Below, piece after piece: positions 24,071 through 30,141 of a DNA stretch of 39,579 bases. How positions within the stretch are numbered: position 1 is the first letter of the stretch; each line of letters starts with the position of its first letter. The notes under the pieces are model-generated. The model saw only the letters and a list, made by a program, of their open reading frames with translations. It did no database searches and had not been told where the DNA came from. The translations under genes and the position numbers were made by a program. The stretch comes from a virus: the IMG/VR virus record IMGVR_UViG_3300005471_000032, positions 1 through 39,579 of that record; one strand, written 5' to 3'.

Positions 24071-24123
24071 AAGCTTGTTATTCTTATAGGGTCAGATTAA
24101 ACGATCGTTGAATTTAACTCAAC
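24071..24123 (-). promoter_or_regulatory. Divergent control region with two dyads
   Basis: Between the leftward recombination operon and the Cro-like gene lie a perfect 10-bp palindrome AACGATCGTT (24100-24109) and a partly overlapping 17-bp imperfect palindrome GTTGAATTTAACTCAAC (24107-24123, 14 of 17 symmetric positions). Reading left, TTCAAC, 18 bases and TATAAG resemble a -35/-10 pair covered by the second dyad. Likely operators for the adjacent HTH protein. Confidence 0.45.
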
Positions 24124-24150
24124 ACCTTTCAAAAAAACAGGGAAGAATTT

Positions 24151-24411
24151 ATGAAATTAGATAAATATTTGGAGGAGCAAGGATGGACCCCAACCTTGTT
24201 CGCGAGGAAGAGTGGATTGTCTTACACCACCATTTTTAACGTTGTCTATGAGCTCAAGAATATTAGTTTGAATACAGCCTTGACCATCGTTAAAGCCACT
24301 GATGGACAAGTCACCTATGATGACCTCGCTTTCGTTCCCTCCAAAAAAGGCATATGGCCAGCTATGAAACATAGGGGCAAGCACAAAAACGGCAAAAAAG
24401 CAGATGATTAG
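24151..24411 (+). CDS. Cro/CI-like helix-turn-helix regulator, 86 aa
   Basis: Residues about 15-45 form a lambda-repressor-type HTH (TLFARKSGLSYTTIFNVVYE), followed by LNTALTIVKATDGQVTYDDL and a basic tail. GGGAAGAA precedes the ATG. Facing the recombination operon across the dyads at 24100-24123, it probably controls one or both divergent promoters. No integrase accompanies it, so lysogeny is not implied. Confidence 0.75.
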   Translation: MKLDKYLEEQGWTPTLFARKSGLSYTTIFNVVYELKNISLNTALTIVKATDGQVTYDDLAFVPSKKGIWPAMKHRGKHKNGKKADD

Positions 24412-24495
24412 GAAGTAAAAAAAAATGACCACGACAGCTCTTAGATATGGATCTGATCGCATGTCACTGAGGAGTTCTTTTAGTATTTCTTTCAT
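24157..24495 (-). CDS. Doubtful membrane-protein ORF antisense to the HTH gene, 112 aa
   Basis: From ATG 24495 (AAGG eight bases upstream) the frame reads MKEILKELLSDMRSDPYLRA, then a strong hydrophobic segment (VVVIFFYFLIICFFAVFVL). The hydrophobic part partly mirrors the Lys-rich end of the HTH gene on the other strand, so it may be an artefact of antisense Lys codons. The rest opposes the HTH gene entirely. Both a rightward 68-aa frame (24425-24631) and this one occupy 24425-24495; neither is proven. Confidence 0.25.
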   Translation of the reverse strand: MKEILKELLSDMRSDPYLRAVVVIFFYFLIICFFAVFVLAPMFHSWPYAFFGGNESEVIIGDLSISGFNDGQGCIQTNILELIDNVKNGGVRQSTLPREQGWGPSLLLQIFI

Positions 24496-24590
24496 AATTT
24501 TGACCTTATCCATGTTAAGGAATAAATTCAAAATATTTTTTCACCCTTTTCTGAAATGGAATCGTGTGATAGAACAGAGCTTTTCTGAAG

Positions 24591-24628
24591 AAAATAAAAA
24601 GGGCCCATATGAAGAAGCATATGAGCCC
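24591..24628 (-). terminator. Leftward rho-independent terminator 1
   Basis: GGGCCCATATG (24601-24611) and CATATGAGCCC (24618-24628) pair over 11 positions with one mismatch. Read leftward the hairpin is followed by TTTTTATTTT (24600-24591). No leftward gene lies just upstream that would need it. Confidence 0.75.
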
Positions 24629-24643
24629 TAAAATGGAGATAAA

Positions 24644-24715
24644 ATGAATAATCGGATCTTATTTCAAACCCATTTGCATGTCAAACGAGTAATAGAAAAA
24701 GATTTGAGAGTTTAA
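24644..24715 (+). CDS. Possible leader peptide, 23 aa
   Basis: ATG at 24644 has GGAG six bases upstream and opens MNNRILFQTHLHVKRVIEKD, ending with TAA before a run of A. It lies between two hairpins and 146 bases before the replication gene. It could be a regulatory short ORF; chance occurrence cannot be excluded. Confidence 0.3.
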   Translation: MNNRILFQTHLHVKRVIEKDLRV

Positions 24716-24751
24716 AAAAAAATAGCTAGTGAGCCCTAAATTCTCACTAGC
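24714..24751 (-). terminator. Leftward rho-independent terminator 2
   Basis: GCTAGTGAG (24725-24733) and CTCACTAGC (24743-24751) form a perfect 9-bp stem with a 9-base loop. Leftward it is followed by TATTTTTTTTT. It shares the string GAGCCCTAAA with terminator 1. Confidence 0.75.
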
Positions 24752-24861
24752 AATGGGAAAATAACAGGTCAAAGGACACTGAATTACATCTGGCGATGTG
24801 CAAATTCGGATTAATCATAGTGTTCCTCTGTATTTTCTCGCAAACAAAAAGAGGAAACATT

Positions 24862-25761
24862 ATGTCCAAGCCTTCTATTCAAAAAAATATTTCACCTGCC
24901 GAGCTATACGCAGAGCATTATCAGAATTCAGAGCCTAAGTTCTATACGCGTGTTCCTAATATCATCGATCATTTAACCTATACAGTTGAAGAAAACGGAA
25001 AGAAAAAAACCAAACGACTATCCGTTTACGCCAAAGAACTCTATAGAATCATACGAATGATCGCTTCGGATGAAGGTTCATGTTGGAATTCAACTGAAAG
25101 TCTCGCCAATAAAATAGGGTGCTCGGTTGGTTCGGTAGTCAACGCAAAAAAAGAGCTTTTGATGCCAATGGATCAACTTGATGGAAATGCTCTTGTTATC
25201 GAAAAAAGGAAAACCATAAAGAAAACTGGATCCAATGGGAAATCTTTTTGTACTGTCCTATGTACTCGAACAATCGTAGATATTTGGCGATGGAATAATG
25301 CTTTCATGGCGACTGTTAAATATCAGAATCAATATGGGGGTACGGATTCACATGGTGAATGTGTATGTACTACGGATTCATGGGGTGAATCTGTCCACCT
25401 AGGTACGGATTCATGTGGTGAAGGTAATAACATCCCTTCTAAGAAGAACCCTTTGTTAAAAGAACAACAAACCACGGCTGACGCCGCTCCTGTTTGTCTT
25501 TCTGAAAAGAAAAAAGGAAGGCTGTCTCTTTCAGGTTCTCAGCGTAAATGCTACGAATGGATGATGGATAACGGGTGTGATGAAAAGTCCGCTTATTACA
25601 TGGCATCTAGTTACACTAGTCAAGAAATCGCTAATGCTTCGGAATACGTGAATAAACAGTTCAAGAAAAACAAGGCCAAAGACAACAAAATCGACAATCG
25701 TTGGGGATATTTTAGACAAACACTCAAAGGACGTTACTGGGAGGATTCGAAGAATGCGTAG
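24862..25761 (+). CDS. Replication initiation (O-like/winged-helix) protein, 299 aa
   Basis: An N-terminal winged-helix-type domain (about residues 15-150) includes LSVYAKELYRIIRMIASDEG, CWNSTESLANKIGCSVGSV and VNAKKELL, the pattern of phage replisome organisers that bind origin iterons. A linker (about 155-190) is encoded by three DNA repeats. The C-terminal part (SGSQRKCYEWMMDNGCDEKS ... NRWGYFRQTLKGRYW) resembles the helicase-loader contact region of such proteins. Start at ATG 24862, with GAGGA at correct spacing; the frame extends 22 codons upstream as a hydrophobic, unlikely extension. With no phage polymerase or helicase visible, it presumably recruits the host replisome. Confidence 0.75.
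   Translation: MSKPSIQKNISPAELYAEHYQNSEPKFYTRVPNIIDHLTYTVEENGKKKTKRLSVYAKELYRIIRMIASDEGSCWNSTESLANKIGCSVGSVVNAKKELLMPMDQLDGNALVIEKRKTIKKTGSNGKSFCTVLCTRTIVDIWRWNNAFMATVKYQNQYGGTDSHGECVCTTDSWGESVHLGTDSCGEGNNIPSKKNPLLKEQQTTADAAPVCLSEKKKGRLSLSGSQRKCYEWMMDNGCDEKSAYYMASSYTSQEIANASEYVNKQFKKNKAKDNKIDNRWGYFRQTLKGRYWEDSKNA
25341..25423 (+). repeat. Three iteron-like repeats inside the replication gene (candidate origin)
   Basis: TACGGATTCACATGGTGAAT (25341-25360), TACGGATTCATGGGGTGAAT (25371-25390) and TACGGATTCATGTGGTGAAG (25404-25423), spaced 30 and 33 bases. Each contains an internal inverted repeat (TTCA ... TGAA). They encode the peptide repeat TDSxGE. Direct repeats with internal dyads inside the initiator gene match the lambda O/ori arrangement. 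Confidence 0.7.
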
Positions 25762-25906
25762 AAATCCACACAGATCTCCCTTTGAAACCTACAAAATCAG
25801 AGCGGCAGTACGAAGAGCCATATACAAAAAAATTAGATCAAATCGCCTTAAAACCGCATTATTGAAGGATAGAGCATGCTACTTATCTCGTTTAACGCGC
25901 CCATAG
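25754..25906 (+). CDS. Small basic protein, 50 aa
   Basis: MRRNPHRSPFETYKIRAAVR onward, about one third Arg/Lys, ending SRLTRP. It overlaps the end of the replication gene by eight bases and the start of the RusA-like gene by 31 bases, which supports a coupled gene. Possibly nucleic-acid binding; unknown. Confidence 0.5.
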   Translation: MRRNPHRSPFETYKIRAAVRRAIYKKIRSNRLKTALLKDRACYLSRLTRP

Positions 25907-26244
25907 AAACAGTTAGTGAAGCCAATAGCTCAGAACATCGCATGATTTCTTACAAAAGGCACAAGAAACAGAAGAAACATGTGGGCTTTTACATGAGTCA
26001 ATTGTCTCTTTACAGAGATATGCCCTTAATTATAAAGTTGATCCGAATTTCTCCGAGAAAATTGGACAAAGATGAGAATTTACCTATGGCGTTTAAGTGG
26101 GTAAAGGATGCCATAGCAGATATTTTAATTCCTGGTAAACAGGCTGGTAGAGCCGATGACTCTCCCTTGTTTAAGTGGGAATATGACCAAGAGAAAGGTA
26201 ACGTGAAAGAGAATGCGATTAGAGTAGAAGTGTATGAGAGATAA
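25876..26244 (+). CDS. RusA-like Holliday-junction resolvase-type protein, 122 aa
   Basis: Residues about 50-115 read LIIKLIRISPRKLDKDENL, then MAFKWVKDAIADILIPGKQ, then GRADDSPLFKWEYDQEKG and a final strand IRVEVYE. RusA family enzymes show the same order: strand, L-D-x-D-N, K-x-v-x-D-a-l, then D-D-s. The expected acidic residues are present, with DEN in place of DN. A basic KRHKKQKKH stretch precedes it. It would resolve replication or recombination junctions before packaging. An ATG with only a modest ribosome site starts it within the upstream gene. A terminator follows. Confidence 0.6.
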   Translation: MLLISFNAPIETVSEANSSEHRMISYKRHKKQKKHVGFYMSQLSLYRDMPLIIKLIRISPRKLDKDENLPMAFKWVKDAIADILIPGKQAGRADDSPLFKWEYDQEKGNVKENAIRVEVYER

Positions 26245-26248
26245 AAGA

Positions 26249-26275
26249 GTGCCAACGAATTGGCACCCAGTTTTT
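26249..26275 (+). terminator. Rho-independent terminator
   Basis: GTGCCAA (26249-26255), loop CGAA and TTGGCAC (26260-26266), followed by CCAG and TTTTT. It separates the replication operon from the rtcB operon. Confidence 0.85.
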
Positions 26276-26340
26276 CAACCTACATCCGATAGGAGACCTC
26301 ACCCTAAAATAACTTCTTTTTTAGGTCAATACCTGTCGAA

Positions 26341-26357
26341 TGTAAAGCGGCTTTACA
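26341..26357 (+). repeat. Inverted repeat, copy 3 of 3, at the rtcB ribosome site
   Basis: TGTAAAG-CGG-CTTTACA, identical to the core of copies 1 and 2, directly abutting the AAGGA ribosome site of rtcB (ATG at 26367). A weaker hairpin CCTAAAA/TTTTAGG lies upstream in the same leader. Confidence 0.8.
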
Positions 26358-26366
26358 AGGATAAAA

Positions 26367-27524
26367 ATGAAAGTTATTGAAGGAATTCCAGTATGGGGAG
26401 ATCCATTACCCGAAGCAGTAGAACAAATGAAAGAGGCTGCCAAATATGACGCGGTTTACTCTGCCCTTATGGCCGATCATCATATCGGTTATTCTGTTCC
26501 TGTTGGAGGTGTTATTGCTTATGAGGGTCGAATCTGTGTCAATGGGGTTGGTTTTGATATCGCTTGCGGTAACAAGGCAGTTTTGCTTGATTGTGATTCT
26601 CAGGAAATTAAAGATAATATTTACAGGACTATGAATGAGGTCAACAAGCATATCTCTTTTGGTGTAGGAAGAAACAACAAGGAGACGGTGGAACATGAGC
26701 TATTTGATGATTCTATATGGGATGATATTGATATCTTACATTCCCTTAAGGATAAAGCGCGATCGCAACTCGGTACTGTGGGCTCTGGAAACCATTACGT
26801 GGATATTTTTATTGATGAGTCCAATCGCATTTGGATTGGGGTACATTTTGGTTCACGTGGCCTTGGCCATTCAATCTGCACACACTTCGTAAAACAAGCA
26901 GGAGGAAAAGATGGAGTCCATGCCGTCCCAGTCATTCTTAGTGAGTCTTCAGACCTCGGACAACAATATCTTAAATGCATGGAACTTTCTGGTAAATATG
27001 CTTATGCAGGACGCGATTGGGTGTGTAACCGAGTTGCACGGATCTTACGTGGATCAATTCTTGATGAGGTACACAACCACCATAACTTTGCTTGGAAAGA
27101 AACACATTTTGGTAAAGATCTCTGGGTTGTCCGAAAAGGAGCAACTCCTGCCTTTCCTGGCCAAAGAGGCTTTGTTGGAGGCTCTATGGGAGATACCTCC
27201 GTTATCCTTGAAGGGGTCGAATCTGAAGAGTCTGCAAGTGCTTTGTATTCCACTATCCACGGAGCAGGTAGAGCAATGGGAAGAGTCGCCGCAAAAGGAA
27301 AGAGAGGAAAGCCTGGACTCGTTGATAAGGGAGATCATGATGAATGGATCAAGAATGTTGGAGTCGAAGTACGAGGAGGAGGTTTGGATGAATCCCCTTA
27401 CGCGTACAAAAGAATTGGCGAAGTCCTTAGCGCTCATGCAAGCACAATTAACATCTTACACACCTTACGACCCATCGGAGTCTGTATGGCCGACGAACGG
27501 GAATACGATCCTTATAGGGACTAA
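26367..27524 (+). CDS. rtcB: RtcB-type RNA ligase, 385 aa
   Basis: RtcB joins RNA 2',3'-cyclic phosphate or 3'-phosphate ends to 5'-OH ends using GTP and manganese. Metal-binding motifs are present in order: GFDIACG (D64, C67), TVGSGNH (H143), GVHFGSRGLGH (H160) and EVHNHHN (about 236-239). The nucleotide-loop motif TPAFPGQRGFVGGSMGD and the guanylylated-histidine motif HGAGR (H298) follow. Length is close to the 380-410 typical of short bacterial forms. Starts a long rightward operon of small genes behind inverted repeat copy 3. Likely repairs tRNA or mRNA cut by host anti-phage ribonucleases; that role is inferred. The long overlapping frame at 26911-27534 is a shadow. Confidence 0.93.
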   Translation: MKVIEGIPVWGDPLPEAVEQMKEAAKYDAVYSALMADHHIGYSVPVGGVIAYEGRICVNGVGFDIACGNKAVLLDCDSQEIKDNIYRTMNEVNKHISFGVGRNNKETVEHELFDDSIWDDIDILHSLKDKARSQLGTVGSGNHYVDIFIDESNRIWIGVHFGSRGLGHSICTHFVKQAGGKDGVHAVPVILSESSDLGQQYLKCMELSGKYAYAGRDWVCNRVARILRGSILDEVHNHHNFAWKETHFGKDLWVVRKGATPAFPGQRGFVGGSMGDTSVILEGVESEESASALYSTIHGAGRAMGRVAAKGKRGKPGLVDKGDHDEWIKNVGVEVRGGGLDESPYAYKRIGEVLSAHASTINILHTLRPIGVCMADEREYDPYRD

Positions 27525-27526
27525 AA

Positions 27527-27883
27527 ATGAATGAGTGGTTTAAACCAAAAGACAAGAAACCCGAGCAGGGAAAGAAAGTGCTTTGCATGCACGAGGGTGA
27601 CTTGTATGTAGCTCAAAGATTTGCGGAATGCTGGTTTTCCATCCCTTTCCATGACTCTAAATTTTCTAGATATTTTGAGCCTGATCTATGGCAAGAGATT
27701 GATTTTCCCCAAGGATTAAAGGGGAAAATGAAAGTCTGTGTCAATGGTGGTTTTTATGACATAGACTCTTTAGAAAAATTCCATCCTGATGTATACCATC
27801 AACTAAAGGAGGGTCAAAAGAACCTATTTGACCGAAAAGATCATGGTGTGCAAGTGGATAGCCTACAACCCCCTAACAATTGA
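27527..27883 (+). CDS. DUF551-like small protein, 118 aa
   Basis: Opens with W-F-K-P-K-D-K-K-P-E-Q-G-K-K-V-L, the pattern of DUF551-type phage proteins (W..P....P..G..VL), then LYVAQRFAECWFSIPF. The C-terminal half (KMKVCVNGGFYDIDSLEKF) differs from the family. Two bases after the rtcB stop, so co-transcribed. Function unknown. Confidence 0.6.
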   Translation: MNEWFKPKDKKPEQGKKVLCMHEGDLYVAQRFAECWFSIPFHDSKFSRYFEPDLWQEIDFPQGLKGKMKVCVNGGFYDIDSLEKFHPDVYHQLKEGQKNLFDRKDHGVQVDSLQPPNN

Positions 27884-28181
27884 GCAAAGACGATTGATAA
27901 AAGAAGGAATAGACATGAATATGTCTTACTCCGAGATAGCAGCTCATGCAGGAAGAATAAAATCAGTAGTGATGAGAGAAGCCAAAAGACTAGGAAGACC
28001 TGAAGATTACGACCCTGATAAAGCGCAAAAGGACTTCGAAGAAAAGAATAAATTGATTGGTACGAAGAAGAGACCACGAGAAGAAAATAATAAAAAAACT
28101 AGGAATAAAAATGGAATGGATCGACGTAAAAGAAAAGCTACCCCCTCACGGACTGAGAGTGCTAGCCTTCTGCATGAATAA
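27843..28181 (+). CDS. Putative HTH DNA-binding protein, 112 aa
   Basis: LTIEQRRLIKEGIDMNMSYS-EIAAHAGRIKSVVMREAKRLG has the spacing of a transposase- or sigma-type HTH (Lt-x-x-x-R-x-x-I ... s-x-x-x-I-A ... R). A very basic C-terminal tail (KKRPREENNKKTRNK) follows. Start at ATG 27843; an in-frame TTG at 27828 is possible. It overlaps both neighbours. A regulatory role is inferred. Confidence 0.5.
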   Translation: MVCKWIAYNPLTIEQRRLIKEGIDMNMSYSEIAAHAGRIKSVVMREAKRLGRPEDYDPDKAQKDFEEKNKLIGTKKRPREENNKKTRNKNGMDRRKRKATPSRTESASLLHE

Positions 28182-28341
28182 GAAATTCACTGAAGGGAAT
28201 TGGAAAGGAATCGTTGATGTGGTCTTTGATAGCAATTTAGGATGGATAAGAGCAGAAAATGAAGGTGAAAAGGTATTTGTTACACATTGGTTTGACTATC
28301 CTATAGAGCCACCTGAATCAGAGGAAGAAGCAGAATTATAA
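28111..28341 (+). CDS. DUF551 protein, 76 aa
   Basis: MEWIDVKEKLPPHGLRVLAF, then VTHWFDYPIEPPE: the two ends match the DUF551 signature (W-I-x-V-x-x-x-L-P ... T-H-W-x-x-x-P-x-P-P). Common in phage accessory regions; molecular role unknown. Start at ATG 28111 with AGGA seven bases upstream; the frame runs further upstream inside the HTH gene. Confidence 0.75.
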   Translation: MEWIDVKEKLPPHGLRVLAFCMNKKFTEGNWKGIVDVVFDSNLGWIRAENEGEKVFVTHWFDYPIEPPESEEEAEL

Positions 28342-28592
28342 TGAAGAAGTTTTCCCATCTTAAATTACCTGGAGAACCTATTCCTTTAGATGGATTTGGT
28401 GGAATTGATCCACCCGCTGAAAGATTGGAAGCTAAATTAATCAATGTAAATGGCAGAGAAGAGCATGAAGCCATGTTGAGAGATACTGAGAAAATGATTT
28501 CTCTTGGATTAGATCCATATTATGAAGTGATGGTTTACTTAAAAAGATGGGGAGGATGGCTTCATGAAGAAGATAAAACAGACGAGAGATAA
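28341..28592 (+). CDS. Hypothetical protein, 83 aa
   Basis: MKKFSHLKLPGEPIPLDGFG, then helical KMISLGLDPYYEVMVYLKRW. The start overlaps the DUF551 stop (TAATG). No domain recognised. It overlaps the next gene by 29 bases. Confidence 0.55.
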   Translation: MKKFSHLKLPGEPIPLDGFGGIDPPAERLEAKLINVNGREEHEAMLRDTEKMISLGLDPYYEVMVYLKRWGGWLHEEDKTDER

Positions 28593-28923
28593 GAAGTGCA
28601 AACTCAGAAGATATGTTATTCCTTCTGATGGAAATAGCAATGTAATAGCTGCGAAAGATTTCACTTGTGATGAAGTTAGAGCCAGTCATGAAGAGTGGAA
28701 AAAAGAATTTAGGGATAGAAATGGAACTGATGAACTTTTATCAGTTGGATTCAAAGACGAGTCTTATGAAAAGTTCTGCAATGCAATCCAGGACTTTCTT
28801 TCCCAGTGTAAATGCAAAACATCATGTCAATTAAATCTAAAGGTATCTGTTGGAGAACGTATAGCCACAGCTAAAAAATTGAGGGATGAGGGAAAAGGAC
28901 CTTGGGAGAATCATAAAGAATGA
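28564..28923 (+). CDS. Hypothetical protein, 119 aa
   Basis: Basic N-terminus (MKKIKQTRDKKCKLRRYVIP), then a mostly helical body with EVRASHEEWKKEFRDRNG and a Cys cluster (FLSQCKCKTSC). GGAGGATGG precedes the ATG. Function unknown. Confidence 0.55.
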   Translation: MKKIKQTRDKKCKLRRYVIPSDGNSNVIAAKDFTCDEVRASHEEWKKEFRDRNGTDELLSVGFKDESYEKFCNAIQDFLSQCKCKTSCQLNLKVSVGERIATAKKLRDEGKGPWENHKE

Positions 28924-29075
28924 CAGAAGAAAAACATTCAATCCTTTGTGAGAAATGCCAAGAGCCTATTCTGACATGGTTTGGAAATGTAGAATTGAAA
29001 TTTGGTCCTCAGTTTGAGATTAGGTGTACGAAATGCGGAACTTCCCATAAGGTGAAGGTGAACCATGTGCGGTGA
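28920..29075 (+). CDS. Com-like zinc-ribbon protein, 51 aa
   Basis: MTEEKHSILCEKCQEPILTW with C10-x2-C13, and later RCTKCGTSH with C36-x2-C39: a minimal zinc ribbon resembling Mu Com-type small phage proteins. It overlaps the previous stop (ATGA) and the next start. Likely binds nucleic acid. Confidence 0.6.
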   Translation: MTEEKHSILCEKCQEPILTWFGNVELKFGPQFEIRCTKCGTSHKVKVNHVR

Positions 29076-29400
29076 ATGTAACTGGCCCATCTTAAAAATA
29101 ACTCCTGGAGTACCAGGAGAAATTTTAACTTCAATTGAAGGAATTACCCATTGGATTCCATTGCCAGAACCACCAACAGAAATTACACGCAAAGATCTAG
29201 AAGAGACATACGATAAAGTAATGAAAAGTGCTGTGTTTTTCCCTAAATGCAATTGGTGTAATGAATCACATTTTGTTAGGGAAGTAGGTCCAAACTATAT
29301 TTGTCCTGAATGTGAAAGTGCGGAAAGAGCCGCTGGAAGACCGTTGATATTTACATCACCTGTAAGAAACGCATATTTTGAAATAACGGAGGAAAAATGA
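29065..29400 (+). CDS. Chimeric small protein with DUF551-like tail motif and zinc knuckles, 111 aa
   Basis: Residues about 25-40 read GITHWIPLPEPPTEI, the C-terminal signature of DUF551, here without the N-terminal half. C62-x2-C65 (CNWC) and CPEC (about 79-82) form a possible zinc ribbon. It looks like a fusion of a DUF551 end to a zinc-ribbon domain. Function unknown. Confidence 0.55.
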   Translation: MCGECNWPILKITPGVPGEILTSIEGITHWIPLPEPPTEITRKDLEETYDKVMKSAVFFPKCNWCNESHFVREVGPNYICPECESAERAAGRPLIFTSPVRNAYFEITEEK

Positions 29401-29585
29401 GTTGGATTTCTCATGATGATAATTGGTTTAACCTTCGCCATTTTTTCCATATATGGATAGAAAAAAGTGATCTAGGATGGTTTCTGATGGGTGAAATGCT
29501 GAACGGAGAAGAAGTATCGCTAAGCCCAATATTTGACTCCCTAGAAGAAGCGAGGAATTGGGCTCGTATTAGGTTGTGTGCATGA
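29397..29585 (+). CDS. Hypothetical protein, 62 aa
   Basis: MSWISHDDNWFNLRHFFHIW, then GWFLMGEMLNGEEVSLSPIF and a helix SLEEARNWARIRLCA; a small alpha/beta fold. ATGA overlaps with both the previous and the next gene. Unknown. Confidence 0.55.
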   Translation: MSWISHDDNWFNLRHFFHIWIEKSDLGWFLMGEMLNGEEVSLSPIFDSLEEARNWARIRLCA

Positions 29586-29731
29586 TGAATTATAATCTAG
29601 ACATTCACAAGATGAGCTATAAGATGAAAAAGAGAATGAAAAAGATGTACGGCAAGCATAAAGCATTTGAAATTGCATTTGGTCGGCAGATGGTTAAAAC
29701 TATTAAGAAATTAGTTGAAAAATGTTCATAA
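29582..29731 (+). CDS. Small basic protein, 49 aa
   Basis: MMNYNLDIHKMSYKMKKRMK onward, Met/Lys-rich and helical, ending KKLVEKCS. Starts by ATGA overlap. Last gene before a 149-base gap. Confidence 0.5.
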   Translation: MMNYNLDIHKMSYKMKKRMKKMYGKHKAFEIAFGRQMVKTIKKLVEKCS

Positions 29732-29880
29732 CTTTAACAAAATGCGTACGGATTTTCCACAATGGTTTCTATGGTGTTATGAGAACGAAAAAGACAGTTG
29801 AAAAGTTACATAATATATATTATCAGACGTTACTTTCTAGATACTAAACAGACATTTTATACAAGAGGATATATTCGATA
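29732..29880 (+). promoter_or_regulatory. A/T-rich gap with weak promoter-like sequence
   Basis: TTGAAA (29798-29803) followed by TAATATATATTATC could be a promoter for the gene group at 29881-32001, although the spacing is not ideal for any one -10. TACGGATT, the first eight bases of the iteron, occurs once near its left end, possibly by chance. Confidence 0.3.
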
Positions 29881-30141
29881 ATGGGTGCAGACGAGAAATT
29901 TGAATCAAAAATGATGATTCTTTTTATATTTCAATGCATGATCGTCATCATAAATCTATCATTTGGATGGTGGCTTCCATGCATAATTTCTATGCTATCA
30001 ATATTTCTTATTCCTTTCTTGCTCATAAGGAAGGATCTTCATCTTATTCATGAAGAATTGAGAGAAGCAAATATCATAGCTAATGAAGCCAATCTAGACA
30101 AAATCAACAAAGAATTGGAAAAAATAAATCTATGTCAATAA
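29881..30141 (+). CDS. Two-helix membrane protein, holin-like size, 86 aa
   Basis: Two hydrophobic segments, MMILFIFQCMIVIINLSFGW (about 11-30) and LPCIISMLSIFLIPFLLI (about 32-49), joined by a very short turn, then a charged C-terminal helix (LIHEELREANIIANEANLDK). This matches class II holin topology but not any named family. No endolysin gene lies beside it. GAGGA is about 12 bases before the ATG. Confidence 0.55.
   Translation: MGADEKFESKMMILFIFQCMIVIINLSFGWWLPCIISMLSIFLIPFLLIRKDLHLIHEELREANIIANEANLDKINKELEKINLCQ

Larger units (their letters stand above)
24412..24861. other. Stretch of 450 bases without a confident gene, upstream of the replication gene
   Basis: Holds two leftward-facing terminator hairpins (24591-24628 and 24714-24751), a 23-codon rightward ORF with a good ribosome site between them, and two mutually exclusive weak ORFs at its left end. 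A rightward promoter for the replication gene must lie here or further left, but none is obvious. Confidence 0.6.

Noticed and set aside
24425-24631. 68-aa rightward ORF after the Cro-like gene
   Set aside because: AGGAAG lies about nine bases upstream, but the product has no recognisable features and ends inside a hairpin; it competes with an antisense frame, so it was not listed as a gene.
25341-25423. CRISPR array interpretation of the three direct repeats
   Set aside because: Repeats are in coding phase inside one gene, only 10-13 bases apart, with no cas genes. An iteron explanation fits better.
26911-27534. 207-aa rightward ORF overlapping rtcB in another frame
   Set aside because: Lies wholly within the well-supported RtcB coding sequence until its last bases, with no recognisable domain and no ribosome site.
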